Source: Duganella aquatilis
GTDB taxonomy: Bacteria > Pseudomonadota > Gammaproteobacteria > Burkholderiales > Burkholderiaceae_D
Reading direction: 5' to 3'
Assembly: GCF_009674565.1 (NCBI RefSeq)
Contig: NZ_WKJL01000002.1
Span: 186,001-250,000, forward strand
Length of the DNA: 64,000 nt
Position numbers and translations under genes: made by a program. The first letter of the stretch is position 1. Each line of letters begins with the position of its first letter. Positions 27,600 through 36,589 of the stretch are shown here, in pieces. Below the pieces are notes generated by a model that saw only the letters and a list, made by a program, of their open reading frames with translations, made no database searches and was not told the DNA's origin.

Positions 27600-28304
27600 A
27601 TGCTGAAAAAGACCGTTCTTCCTGCCGAGAACTCGGCCCACGAGCCGCGGCTCTACCGCGTGGTGGCCGACCGCATCCAGGAACTCATCCGCAACGAACA
27701 CATCGCCGCCGGCGAACGCCTGCCGTCGGAACGCGACCTCGCGACCAAACTCAGCGTCAGCCGCGCCTCGCTGCGCGAAGCGCTGATCGCCCTGGAACTG
27801 GGCGGCGTGATCGAAGTGCGCGGCGGCTCCGGCGTCTATGTCAGCGAAATTCCCGAACCCGCCGATACCGACCTGCCGGAAGCCGGTCCGGGACCGTTTG
27901 AAGTGCTGTCCGCGCGCCGCCTGATCGAATCCGAGATCGCCGCCATCGCCGCCCGCGTCGCCACCGACAGCGCCGTCGACGCCATTCTGCAGGCGGTGGT
28001 CGAGATGGAAAAAAACCACGACAACTATTCAAGCAATGAGCAGGCCGACCGCAACTTCCACCTGGCCATCGCGCGCGCCACCGGCAACAGCGCGCTGGTC
28101 GGATCGCTGACCTACCTGTGGGACCAGCGCGGCCGCCTGTGGCACAAGCTGAAGGAACACTTCCAGACCGAGGAACTGCGCCAGGAAACGCTGAAGGACC
28201 ACCGCCGCATCCTGGAGGCGATCGCCGCCCACGATCCGGCGGCGGCGCGCAAAGCCATGCGCGCCCACCTGGAACGCGTGACCCGCACCTTCTCGCGCGG
28301 ATAG
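27600..28304 (+). CDS. GntR family (FadR/FCD) regulator of the pectin genes
   Basis: A 234-residue regulator. The winged helix (residues about 20-85) contains G-E-R-L-P-S-E-R-D-L-A and V-S-R-A-S-L-R-E-A-L. An all-helical FCD effector domain follows (about 95-225), with metal-binding-type histidines in F-H-L-A-I-A and D-H-R-R-I. It is divergent from garD-udh, with three matching palindromes in between. By analogy with UxuR/ExuR/GarR-type regulators it likely senses a uronate or aldarate derivative and represses the pectin genes. Confidence 0.92.
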   Translation: MLKKTVLPAENSAHEPRLYRVVADRIQELIRNEHIAAGERLPSERDLATKLSVSRASLREALIALELGGVIEVRGGSGVYVSEIPEPADTDLPEAGPGPFEVLSARRLIESEIAAIAARVATDSAVDAILQAVVEMEKNHDNYSSNEQADRNFHLAIARATGNSALVGSLTYLWDQRGRLWHKLKEHFQTEELRQETLKDHRRILEAIAAHDPAAARKAMRAHLERVTRTFSRG

Positions 28305-28517
28305 CAGAACCACACCCGTAGTAACGCAGGACCGGCCTTGAAGCCGGCCGCGAATATAAAGCAATCAAGTTATCGACCGGCTTGACCTCGGCCCACCCTG
28401 CGCCCCCTGCACAGCGGCCCTCGTCACAGCGGCACGGAGTACGCGAGGTGCTCCACTCACGCAGGCGCTGTTCAGCGCTGCGTATAACTTTATTCAAGAG
28501 ACGAAGGAGACAACACC

Positions 28518-31238
28518 ATGAAGTCCGAGAACCCGGTCCAGAACCGTTCCGCCCAACCGCGCCTGCTGCTCACCGCAATCAGTCTGGCCGTCCTCACCCT
28601 GACCAACACCGCCTACGCCCAGGACAGCGGCGAAGGCGCCATGACCCGCGTCGAAGTGACCGGTTCGAGCATCAAGCGCGTGGCCAATGAAGCCTCGCTG
28701 CCGGTCAGCACCATCAAGGCCGAAGACCTGGTCAAGCAAGGCATGACCACGCTGGCCGACGTCATGATGGCGCTGCCGCAATCGGCATCGCTGGCGCCGT
28801 CGAACGCCGGCTCCGGCACCAACATCAACCTGCGCGGCCTGGGCGTGAACCGCACCCTGGTGCTGCTGAACGGCCGCCGCCTGGCCAACGAAGCGATCTC
28901 CGACGGCTACGCCAATCTGGACGTGATCCCGATGAGCGCCCTGGCCCGCGTCGAGATCCTGCGCGACGGCGCCTCGTCGATCTACGGCTCCGACGCCATC
29001 GGCGGCGTGGTCAACTTCATCACCAAGACCCAGTTCGAAGGCCTGCAGCTGACCGGCCAGGCCGTGCAGCCGGAGCACAAGGGCGGCGGCGACGAGCAGC
29101 GCGCCACCATCACCTGGGGCAAGGGCAATCTGCAAACCGACGGCTGGAGCTTCTACGCCACGCTGGACGCGCACCAGCGTACCCGCCTCGGTTCCGAAGA
29201 CCGCGCTTACCTGAGCACGGCCGACATGCTGACCGCGCTGGGCCGCGCACCATCGCTGGGCACCGGCGGCAACGCCACCCCGGCCAACTTCACCACGCCA
29301 ACCAACAAGACCGCGCAGAACCCGTACGCGGCCAGCGGTTGCCTGGCGCCGTACTCGATCGTCGGCCAGAAAGGCACCTGCGTACTGAATAACAACGAGT
29401 ACGGCACCGCGCTGTACGCCAACCAGCAGGTCACCTTCTACGCCCGCGCCGCCAAGAAGCTGAGCGAAGACCATATCGTCACCGTCGACTACTCGCGCGG
29501 CGAAGAATTCATCCTCGGCACCAAGAACCCGACCAATGCGCTGGCAGTCAACGGCGTCTCGGCCATCCTGCCGTCGACCAGCAAATGGTATCCGGGCGGT
29601 AGCGGCGGCGTGCCTGCCGTGGCGGGCCTGAACAACGCGCCGCTGACCGTGACCTGGGCGGTTGCCGACGGCGGCCTGGCCACCACCAAGGACGTACAGC
29701 TGAATCAACGCCTGGCCGTGATGGACGAAGGCACGCTGGCGGGCTGGGACTACAAGGCCGGCCTGGTGATCGGTATCTCCGAGCGCAGCAACTACTACTA
29801 CTCCGGCTACTACAAAGGCCAGGGCCTGCTGGATGGCCTGAAAAACGGCAAGCTGAATCCATTCGGCCTGCAGGACGCCGACGGCAAGGCTTACCTCGAC
29901 ACGATCAGCGTCGACGGCGCCAAAAACCGCTACTCGAAATCGACCTTCACCGGCGTTGACGCCACCGCCAGCCGCGCGCTGATGGAACTGCCGGGCGGCT
30001 CGCTGGCACTGGCTGTCGGTGTCGACCTGCACCGCGACACCACCGAAGACACCAAGCTGCCGATCGGCGCCGAAGTCACCTACGCCAACGCCACGCCATC
30101 GCACGGCGAAGGCCAGCGCAACGTCGCCGCGCTGTTCGCCGAGATCAACATGCCGGTCACCAAAACGCTGGAACTGAACGCCGCCGTGCGTGACGACCAT
30201 TTCAGCGACTTCGGTAACACCATCAATCCGAAAATCAGCTTCCGCTGGGAGCCTTCGAAGCAGCTGATGTTCCGCGGCTCGGCCAACACCGGCTTCCGCG
30301 CACCGACCCTGTTCGACGCCTACGGCTACCGCCTGCCTGGCGCCACCGGCCTGACCGCCGCCAAGTGGGACGATCCGGTCCTGTGCCCAGGCGGCACCCC
30401 AGGCGTGGCCGGCACCGGCACCGCGCTGCCAGGCCTGGTCGCATCGACCGTCTGCAACACCACGCTGCCTAAACAGACCGGCTCCAACGCCGGCCTGAAA
30501 CCAGAAAAGTCCAAGGGCTTCACGCTGGGCGTGGTGATGGAACCGGTGAAGAACGCGATGGTTTCGTTCGACTACTGGAACATCAAGATGACCGACATGC
30601 TGGCCAACTTGCCAGAGCAGGTCTACTTCCTGGACCCGGTCAAATACGCATCGTACTTCGTGCGTAACGCCGACGGCACCATCAACTACATCGTCAACAC
30701 CACGATGAACCTGGGTGGCCAGAAGGCGGCGGGCGTGGACGTTTCGGGTTCGTACAACTTCCCGAAAACCGCCTACGGCGATTTCAAGGTGGCGATCGAC
30801 GGCACCTACCTGACCCAGTTCGACAACCAGCTGTATAACGGCAGCCCTTACGTGTCGAACATCGGCCAGTTCGGCCTGGCCAGCAACGGCACCACGTCGA
30901 GCTTCCCGATCATCACCTACCGCTGGAAGCACACGTTGAAACTGAACTGGGCCGCCGGTAACTGGAACAGCCAGCTGACCCAGAACTACAACTCGAAATA
31001 CACCGACCAGAATCTGGTGGCCAAGCAGTACTGGCGCAACATCAATTCCTACAAGCTGTGGAACGCAACCACCACGTACAGCGGCTTCAAGAATATCCAG
31101 GTTACCGCCGGCATCACCAATCTGTTCAATGTGCCGCCGCCAGCAACCAACAGCAGCCTGTACACCTTTGGTTACCTGAGCAGCGCAGGCAGCGCCATCG
31201 GCCGTGCGTACAACGTGCGCATGACCTACACCTTCTGA
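28518..31238 (+). CDS. TonB-dependent receptor
   Basis: A 906-residue outer-membrane receptor. The signal peptide ends at A-Y-A (residue 34). The plug domain begins with T-R-V-E-V-T-G-S-S-I-K-R and contains the L-R-G-L-G-V-N-R-T-L-V-L-L-N-G-R-R and S-I-Y-G-S-D-A-I-G-G-V-V-N blocks. A 22-strand barrel follows, ending in aromatic M-T-Y-T-F. Receptors of this type import sugars in Oxalobacteraceae and Xanthomonas. Lying directly before the pectinolytic genes, it probably imports oligogalacturonides. There is no SusD-like partner. It has a strong RBS (GAAGGAGA) and its own terminator. Confidence 0.95.
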   Translation: MKSENPVQNRSAQPRLLLTAISLAVLTLTNTAYAQDSGEGAMTRVEVTGSSIKRVANEASLPVSTIKAEDLVKQGMTTLADVMMALPQSASLAPSNAGSGTNINLRGLGVNRTLVLLNGRRLANEAISDGYANLDVIPMSALARVEILRDGASSIYGSDAIGGVVNFITKTQFEGLQLTGQAVQPEHKGGGDEQRATITWGKGNLQTDGWSFYATLDAHQRTRLGSEDRAYLSTADMLTALGRAPSLGTGGNATPANFTTPTNKTAQNPYAASGCLAPYSIVGQKGTCVLNNNEYGTALYANQQVTFYARAAKKLSEDHIVTVDYSRGEEFILGTKNPTNALAVNGVSAILPSTSKWYPGGSGGVPAVAGLNNAPLTVTWAVADGGLATTKDVQLNQRLAVMDEGTLAGWDYKAGLVIGISERSNYYYSGYYKGQGLLDGLKNGKLNPFGLQDADGKAYLDTISVDGAKNRYSKSTFTGVDATASRALMELPGGSLALAVGVDLHRDTTEDTKLPIGAEVTYANATPSHGEGQRNVAALFAEINMPVTKTLELNAAVRDDHFSDFGNTINPKISFRWEPSKQLMFRGSANTGFRAPTLFDAYGYRLPGATGLTAAKWDDPVLCPGGTPGVAGTGTALPGLVASTVCNTTLPKQTGSNAGLKPEKSKGFTLGVVMEPVKNAMVSFDYWNIKMTDMLANLPEQVYFLDPVKYASYFVRNADGTINYIVNTTMNLGGQKAAGVDVSGSYNFPKTAYGDFKVAIDGTYLTQFDNQLYNGSPYVSNIGQFGLASNGTTSSFPIITYRWKHTLKLNWAAGNWNSQLTQNYNSKYTDQNLVAKQYWRNINSYKLWNATTTYSGFKNIQVTAGITNLFNVPPPATNSSLYTFGYLSSAGSAIGRAYNVRMTYTF

Positions 31239-31286
31239 TGAAAGCGTGGCTGCATAAGTTGAATCACTCCGCCTGAGCATGTGAAT

Positions 31287-31323
31287 GGGCGCCGGACCGG
31301 ATCACGGCCGGCGCCCTTTTTTT
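31287..31323 (+). terminator. intrinsic terminator after the TonB receptor gene
   Basis: GGGCGCCGG (31287-31295) pairs with CCGGCGCCC (31308-31316), followed by seven Ts. It lies 12 bases before the next start codon, so it probably reduces rather than abolishes expression of the downstream pectinase genes. Confidence 0.88.
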
Positions 31324-31334
31324 CGGATCGCACC

Positions 31335-32132
31335 ATGAAATTCCTGACCTCTTCCGCCGCCATGTTGCTGCTGGCCGGCGCAGCATACGCCGCCGACGCT
31401 CCCGCACCAGCGCCGGCCAAACCAATCCGCATCATCCTGGTTGGCGACTCGACCATGGCCAACACCAGCGGCTACGGCGACGCCTTCTGCGCGCGCATCA
31501 ACCGCGCCAATACCTGCCTCAATCTCGCCAAGGGCGGCCGCAGCTCTGGCAGCTTCCGCGCCGAAGGCCGCTGGGACGAAGTCGAAGGCCTGCTGCGCGG
31601 CGCTGCCGCCTATCGCGCTACCTATGTGCTGATCCAGTTCGGCCACAACGACCAGCCGGGCAAGCCTGGCCGCTCCACCGACATCAAAACCGAATTCCCC
31701 GCCAACATGGCGCGCTACGCGCAGGAAGTCAAAGCGCTGGGCGGCGTGCCGGTACTGGTCACGCCGCTGACCCGCCGCACCTTCAAGGACGGCGTCCTGG
31801 AAAACAACTTCGGCCCATGGAACGATGTGATCCGCGCCACCGCCGCCGCGCAGAAGGCGCCGCTGCTGGACCTGAACGCCGACAGCTACGCCGCCGTGCA
31901 GGCCATGGGCCAGGACGAAGCCGACACGCTGGCCATGGTGCCGCGTCCCGCCGACTACGGCGTGGCGCCGGCCGCCGGCAAGGTGGAAGTGGCGGGCGCC
32001 GCCAAGTCGGCCTTCGACCGCACCCACGTCGGCGCCAAGGGCGCCGCCTACTTCTCGCGCATGGTGATGGAGGAAGTCAAACGCACGCTGCCTGAAATCG
32101 CAGGCCAGTTCAAGCCGGAGAGCGAGCAGTGA
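31335..32132 (+). CDS. SGNH/GDSL acetylesterase, rhamnogalacturonan type (CE12-like)
   Basis: A 265-residue secreted esterase. The signal peptide ends about residue 20 (A-Y-A-A). Block I is G-D-S-T-M (S39), block III F-G-H-N-D, and block V D228-x-x-H231, giving the full catalytic set of the CE12 family that removes acetyl groups from pectin or rhamnogalacturonan. It is first in a tight run of pectinase genes, overlapping the next by 4 bases. Deacetylation would open the backbone to the polygalacturonases encoded downstream. Confidence 0.9.
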   Translation: MKFLTSSAAMLLLAGAAYAADAPAPAPAKPIRIILVGDSTMANTSGYGDAFCARINRANTCLNLAKGGRSSGSFRAEGRWDEVEGLLRGAAAYRATYVLIQFGHNDQPGKPGRSTDIKTEFPANMARYAQEVKALGGVPVLVTPLTRRTFKDGVLENNFGPWNDVIRATAAAQKAPLLDLNADSYAAVQAMGQDEADTLAMVPRPADYGVAPAAGKVEVAGAAKSAFDRTHVGAKGAAYFSRMVMEEVKRTLPEIAGQFKPESEQ

Positions 32133-34732
32133 CGAAACATCGCCTTTCCGCCGCGCTGGCTGTGCTGCTTGCCGCCGGCACGGCACACGCGCAAGACACC
32201 CGCAAGGTCACCGAGCCGGCGCCGCCGCCATCGTGCACCGTGCTGACCGCTGCCTTAGTCGACGCAACGACCAACGATACCGCCCGCATCCAGGCCGCCA
32301 TCGACCACTGTCCCGCCGGCCGCGCCGTACGCCTGTCCGGCAACAACGAGAAGCAGCGCTTCGTCTCCGGTCCTTTGAATCTGCGCAGCGGCGTCAGCCT
32401 GCTGGTGGATGCCGGCGCCACGCTGCAGGCCAGCGGCAATCCCAAGCTGTATGACCGCGGCGCCGGCACCTGCGGCACCGTCGACAAGCTGGGACGCGGC
32501 TGCAAGCCCTTCATCACCATCGACGGCGCCAAGGGCAGCGGCATCTACGGCGAAGGCGCCATCGACGGCCAAGGCGGCCGCGTGGTCGACGGCGGCGCCG
32601 AATCTTGGTGGCAGCTGGCGCGCCGCGCGCAAAAGGAAGACGCGCGCCAGAACGTGCCGCGCCTGATCGAGATCACCAACGCCAGCGACATCACGCTGCA
32701 CAAGATCACGCTGCGCAATTCGCCCAACTTCCACGTGACCCTGAACAGGGTGGACGGCTTCACCGCCTGGGGCGTGCGCATCGACACGCCGGCCACGGCG
32801 CGCAATACCGACGGCATCGATCCCATCTCGTCGCGCAACATCACCATCGCCTACAGCCATATCCGCACCGGCGACGACAATGTGGCCGTCAAGGCCGGCA
32901 ACAACGGCCCGACGGAAAATGTCTCCATCGTGCATAACCGCTTCTACAGCGGCCATGGCATGTCCATCGGCAGCGAGACCAATGGCGGCGTGCGCCGCGT
33001 GCTGGTCGATGACCTGAGCATGGACGGCACCACCTCCGGCCTGCGCATCAAGAGCGACGTGTCGCGCGGCGGCGTGGTGGACCAGGTCAGCTATCGCAAT
33101 GTCTGCCTGCGCGACGTCAAGACGCCGATCGACATCAGCACCCGCTACACCAAGGATGCGGAAGGCACGCAGGTGCCGGTGTTCACCAACATTGCCTTCG
33201 ACGACGTGCACAGCGTGTCGCCAGGCCGCGTGGTGGTGCAAGGCTACGACGAGCAGCGCCCGGTGCAGGCGACGCTGCACGACGTCAGCATCAGCGGCAA
33301 GGCGGAACGCAAGATCGAATTTGCCCGGCTGTCCGGCGAAGCGATCGGCGCCAGCGACAGCAGCAACTGCGCCACGCGCTTCGCGCCGTTCCCGGAATCG
33401 GCGGCAGCCAGCACGCGCCCGCAGCTGACGCTGGACCAGGCCAGGCAGTTCTCATATGGCGAAGTGCTGAAGTACGTCGGCGTGGCCGGCAAGGAGACGA
33501 TTGATCCATGGGATCCGCTCAACGATCCGCTGGCCAAGGGCGCCGCCTTCACGCCGGACTACATTGTCGACAAGGCCGCCAAGGCTGATGGCGCGCGCAC
33601 CTTCAACACGGTGCAGGAAGCCGTCAGCCGCGCGGTGGCCGACAGCAAGACCCGACGCGTCTACATCCTGCTGAAGCCTGGCGTGTACCCCGAACTGGTC
33701 TACATCCCCGCCTCCGCCGCGCCGATCACCATGTACGGCGAAGGCAAGGATGCGGCAGCAACGCGCATCACCGCCAAACTGGAAGCGTCGATGACCGGCG
33801 CAGCCTACGACGCCCTGTACGGCCCGCAGTTCGCCAAGGCCGCGCCGGCGGTGCAAGCCATGTACGCCACCATCAAGGACCGCGCACAGATCGGCACCTT
33901 CGGCACGCAAACAGTCTGGACGCAGAACAACGGCTTCCAGGCGCGCAACCTGACCTTTGAAAACGGCTACAACAAGGACACCGGCAACGCCCGCGCCGAG
34001 GAACTCCCCAACATCAACAACGTCCACCACCAGGCGCTGGCGCTGAGCGTGGACAGCGCCGACAAGGCGCAGTTCGAGAACATCCGCCTGATCGGCTTTC
34101 AGGACACGCTGTATCTGAAGTCGCCGCAGATCGGCAGCACCGTGCGCAGCTTCTTCAACAAGTCGTATATCGAAGGCGACGTCGATTTCATCTTCGGCGA
34201 CAGCACTGCCTACTTCTACCAGAGCGAGATCCGCACGCTGGGCGATCGCGGCGTGTCCTACACCGCCGCACCGAACACCTACCTGAAAACCAAGTACGGC
34301 TTCGTCTTCGACAACTGCCGCTTCACGCACGAAGGCAAGAAGAACGGCGACTTCTACCTGCTGCGCCAATGGTTCGCCAGCTCGCGCTGCACACCGTATG
34401 CGCCGCTGGCACTGGACGGCTACAGCTGCACCTACGGTCCCACCAACGGCTACAAGGCGCCGACCGGCACCGTGGCGCGCGTCTCGCTGGAAGCGGTTGG
34501 CAAAATGGTGGTGCTGAATTCGCGCATCGGCGCGCACATCAACCGCCAGCATCCGTGGGCCGACTGGAACAAGCCGGGCGCGATCTCCTTCCGTCCGGCG
34601 CAGTACAACTCGGACGATCACTGGAACAACCTGATTAAAGCCGGCATCGATCCCGTCAAGGATCTCGGCTATACCAAACAACCATCGCCGGCAGATGTCT
34701 TCCTCGGTGAGTTCAACAATTCAGATGAATAA
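32129..34732 (+). CDS. fused polygalacturonase (GH28) and pectin methylesterase (CE8)
   Basis: An 867-residue secreted two-domain enzyme (signal peptide about 1-21). The GH28 part has N226-T-D228, D249-D250, G275-H276-G277 and R306-I-K308, the full active site. The CE8 part starts near residue 480 and has Q635, Q658-D659 (Q-D-T-L), D686 (D-F-I-F-G) and R746-x-W748, so it also keeps its catalytic set. The protein can thus remove methyl groups and cut the freed polygalacturonate in one chain. It overlaps the upstream esterase gene by 4 bases. It is presumably periplasmic or secreted; no anchor is seen. Confidence 0.93.
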   Translation: MTKHRLSAALAVLLAAGTAHAQDTRKVTEPAPPPSCTVLTAALVDATTNDTARIQAAIDHCPAGRAVRLSGNNEKQRFVSGPLNLRSGVSLLVDAGATLQASGNPKLYDRGAGTCGTVDKLGRGCKPFITIDGAKGSGIYGEGAIDGQGGRVVDGGAESWWQLARRAQKEDARQNVPRLIEITNASDITLHKITLRNSPNFHVTLNRVDGFTAWGVRIDTPATARNTDGIDPISSRNITIAYSHIRTGDDNVAVKAGNNGPTENVSIVHNRFYSGHGMSIGSETNGGVRRVLVDDLSMDGTTSGLRIKSDVSRGGVVDQVSYRNVCLRDVKTPIDISTRYTKDAEGTQVPVFTNIAFDDVHSVSPGRVVVQGYDEQRPVQATLHDVSISGKAERKIEFARLSGEAIGASDSSNCATRFAPFPESAAASTRPQLTLDQARQFSYGEVLKYVGVAGKETIDPWDPLNDPLAKGAAFTPDYIVDKAAKADGARTFNTVQEAVSRAVADSKTRRVYILLKPGVYPELVYIPASAAPITMYGEGKDAAATRITAKLEASMTGAAYDALYGPQFAKAAPAVQAMYATIKDRAQIGTFGTQTVWTQNNGFQARNLTFENGYNKDTGNARAEELPNINNVHHQALALSVDSADKAQFENIRLIGFQDTLYLKSPQIGSTVRSFFNKSYIEGDVDFIFGDSTAYFYQSEIRTLGDRGVSYTAAPNTYLKTKYGFVFDNCRFTHEGKKNGDFYLLRQWFASSRCTPYAPLALDGYSCTYGPTNGYKAPTGTVARVSLEAVGKMVVLNSRIGAHINRQHPWADWNKPGAISFRPAQYNSDDHWNNLIKAGIDPVKDLGYTKQPSPADVFLGEFNNSDE

Positions 34733-34742
34733 GGAATACAGC

Positions 34743-36581
34743 ATGACCATCAACAACCAGCGCCGCAGCCTGATGAAAGCCCTGCCAGCGGCAGGCATGT
34801 CGCTCGGTCTCCCGGCCGTTGCCGCCACCGCGCCCGATCCTTGGCTGCAGGCGCAGGCCATCGTCGATCACGTCTCCCGTCCGCGCAACTTCCGCAAGCA
34901 GGACTTCAACATCACCGCCTACGGCGCCAAGCCGTGCAAGCTGGCCAAGGTGAAGGCATGGGTGTCGCATGAGGACCAGGAAGAACTCGGCACGCCGGCT
35001 GCCGGCGCGACCGACTGCTACGCCGCCATCAAGGCCGCCATCAAGGCCTGCAACGCGGCCGGCGGCGGACGCGTACTGATTCCGGCCGGCGACTGGTACT
35101 GCGCCGGCCCGATGGTGCTGCTGTCGAACGTGAACGTGCACCTGGCCAAAGGCGCGCATCTCTACTTCAGCCACAATCCGGAACATTACGCCAAATACGG
35201 CGACATCGATTGCGGCAAGAACGGCAAGCTGACCATCTCGCGCTGGCAGAGCAACGACTGCCTGAACTACTCGCCGATGATCTACGCCCACGGCCAGGAC
35301 AACATCGCCCTCACCGGCGAGGACTGGAGTTCGATTCTCGACGGCCAGGGCGGCGTGCCGTTCAACGATGCCGGCGATTCGTGGTGGACCTGGAAGGGCA
35401 AGCAGAAAACCATCAACTCCATCGGCCAGGGTACGACGCCCAACTTCAAGGCCGGCAAGATGTCGGAGAATACCGAGAATCCGCTGAACGCCGAATCGCT
35501 GTCCATGGTCGCGCCGGCGCTGACCGAGGAGGAACGCCGGCTGATTCAAGGCGAAGGCGGCAAGTGGCGCGCGGATGCGCAGTATCTGCCGGCGCTGTCG
35601 GAGGCCGGCGTGCCGCTGTCCAAGCGCATCTTCGGCGTCGGCCACTACCTGCGCGCGCCGATGATCCAGATTATCGGCTGCACCAACGTGCTGCTGCAGG
35701 GGTACAAGGTGCAGAACACGCCGTTCTGGCAGCACCATCCGGTCCACTGCCGCAACCTGGTGATCCGCAACGTCTACATGCATAGCCACGGTCCGAACAG
35801 CGACGGCTTCGATCCGGAAGCCTGTGACCACGTGCTGGTGGAAGGCTGCACCTTCGATACCGGCGACGACTGCATCGCCATCAAGGCCGGCAAGGATCAG
35901 GATACGCAGTATGGTCCGTCGCAGAACATCGTGGTCCAGAACTGCATCATGCACAGCGGCCATGGCGGCATTACGCTGGGCAGCGAGATGGCCGGCGGCA
36001 TCCAGAACGTGTTCGCGCAAAAGCTGGTGTTCGAGAACGCCAACTGGAAAACCAATCCGCTCAACACGGCGATCCGCATGAAGACCAATATGAATCGCGG
36101 CGGCTACCTGCGCAATTTCTACGTGCGCGATTGCACGGTGCCGAATGGCGTGCAGATTTCGCCGTCCTTCTATGCCTCCCTGCCAGGTTCGCCGATCCAG
36201 TCGAAGACGGTCGCCACGGCGGCTGGCGCCATCGTCACCTTCGATTGCGACTACACGCCGATCAGCGACAACGTGCGTATTCGTCCGCCGATTGTGGATA
36301 ACATCCAGATTTCCAACATCAAGGCCAGCAACATCAGCAAGGATGGCAAGACCGCGTCGTGCTTCCAGGCCATCGTGATTCTCGGCCCGGTGGCGTCGGA
36401 CTACAACGGTCCGCAGCCGATGCCGCCGGTGTTCCCGGTGACGAACGTGTCGATCAGCGATTGCGATTTCGGCACGCCGGTGAATGCGGCGTCGCCCTGG
36501 TTCCTCTACAACGTCAAGAATATGACGCTGAAGAATGTGACCATCGGCGACAAGGTGCACAACACCACGCTGTCGGCCTGA
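34743..36581 (+). CDS. GH28 polygalacturonase, Tat-like signal
   Basis: A 612-residue glycoside hydrolase family 28 enzyme. The N terminus has R-R-S-L-M-K (residues 7-12) and a hydrophobic stretch ending A-V-A-A, like a Tat signal. The active site is complete: N352-S-D354, D375-D376, G406-H407-G408 and R445-M-K447. The N-terminal region from about 40 to 110 and an insertion around 230-300 make it longer than plain endo-enzymes, as in exo-polygalacturonases. It follows the GH28-CE8 gene by 10 bases; I chose the ATG at 34743 (AAGGAAT upstream) over one at 34725. Confidence 0.92.
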   Translation: MTINNQRRSLMKALPAAGMSLGLPAVAATAPDPWLQAQAIVDHVSRPRNFRKQDFNITAYGAKPCKLAKVKAWVSHEDQEELGTPAAGATDCYAAIKAAIKACNAAGGGRVLIPAGDWYCAGPMVLLSNVNVHLAKGAHLYFSHNPEHYAKYGDIDCGKNGKLTISRWQSNDCLNYSPMIYAHGQDNIALTGEDWSSILDGQGGVPFNDAGDSWWTWKGKQKTINSIGQGTTPNFKAGKMSENTENPLNAESLSMVAPALTEEERRLIQGEGGKWRADAQYLPALSEAGVPLSKRIFGVGHYLRAPMIQIIGCTNVLLQGYKVQNTPFWQHHPVHCRNLVIRNVYMHSHGPNSDGFDPEACDHVLVEGCTFDTGDDCIAIKAGKDQDTQYGPSQNIVVQNCIMHSGHGGITLGSEMAGGIQNVFAQKLVFENANWKTNPLNTAIRMKTNMNRGGYLRNFYVRDCTVPNGVQISPSFYASLPGSPIQSKTVATAAGAIVTFDCDYTPISDNVRIRPPIVDNIQISNIKASNISKDGKTASCFQAIVILGPVASDYNGPQPMPPVFPVTNVSISDCDFGTPVNAASPWFLYNVKNMTLKNVTIGDKVHNTTLSA

Positions 36582-36589
36582 GAGGTGCG

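Noticed and set aside
28494-31280. A 928-codon open frame antisense to the TonB receptor gene
   Set aside because: High GC and codon periodicity of the real gene keep the opposite strand open. The predicted product is a low-complexity Arg/Gly/Val/Ala sequence without domains or an RBS.
36359-36589. A 77-codon upstream extension of the second pectinesterase
   Set aside because: It lies within the GH28 gene in another frame. The ATG at 36590 has an RBS and is followed by a proper signal peptide.
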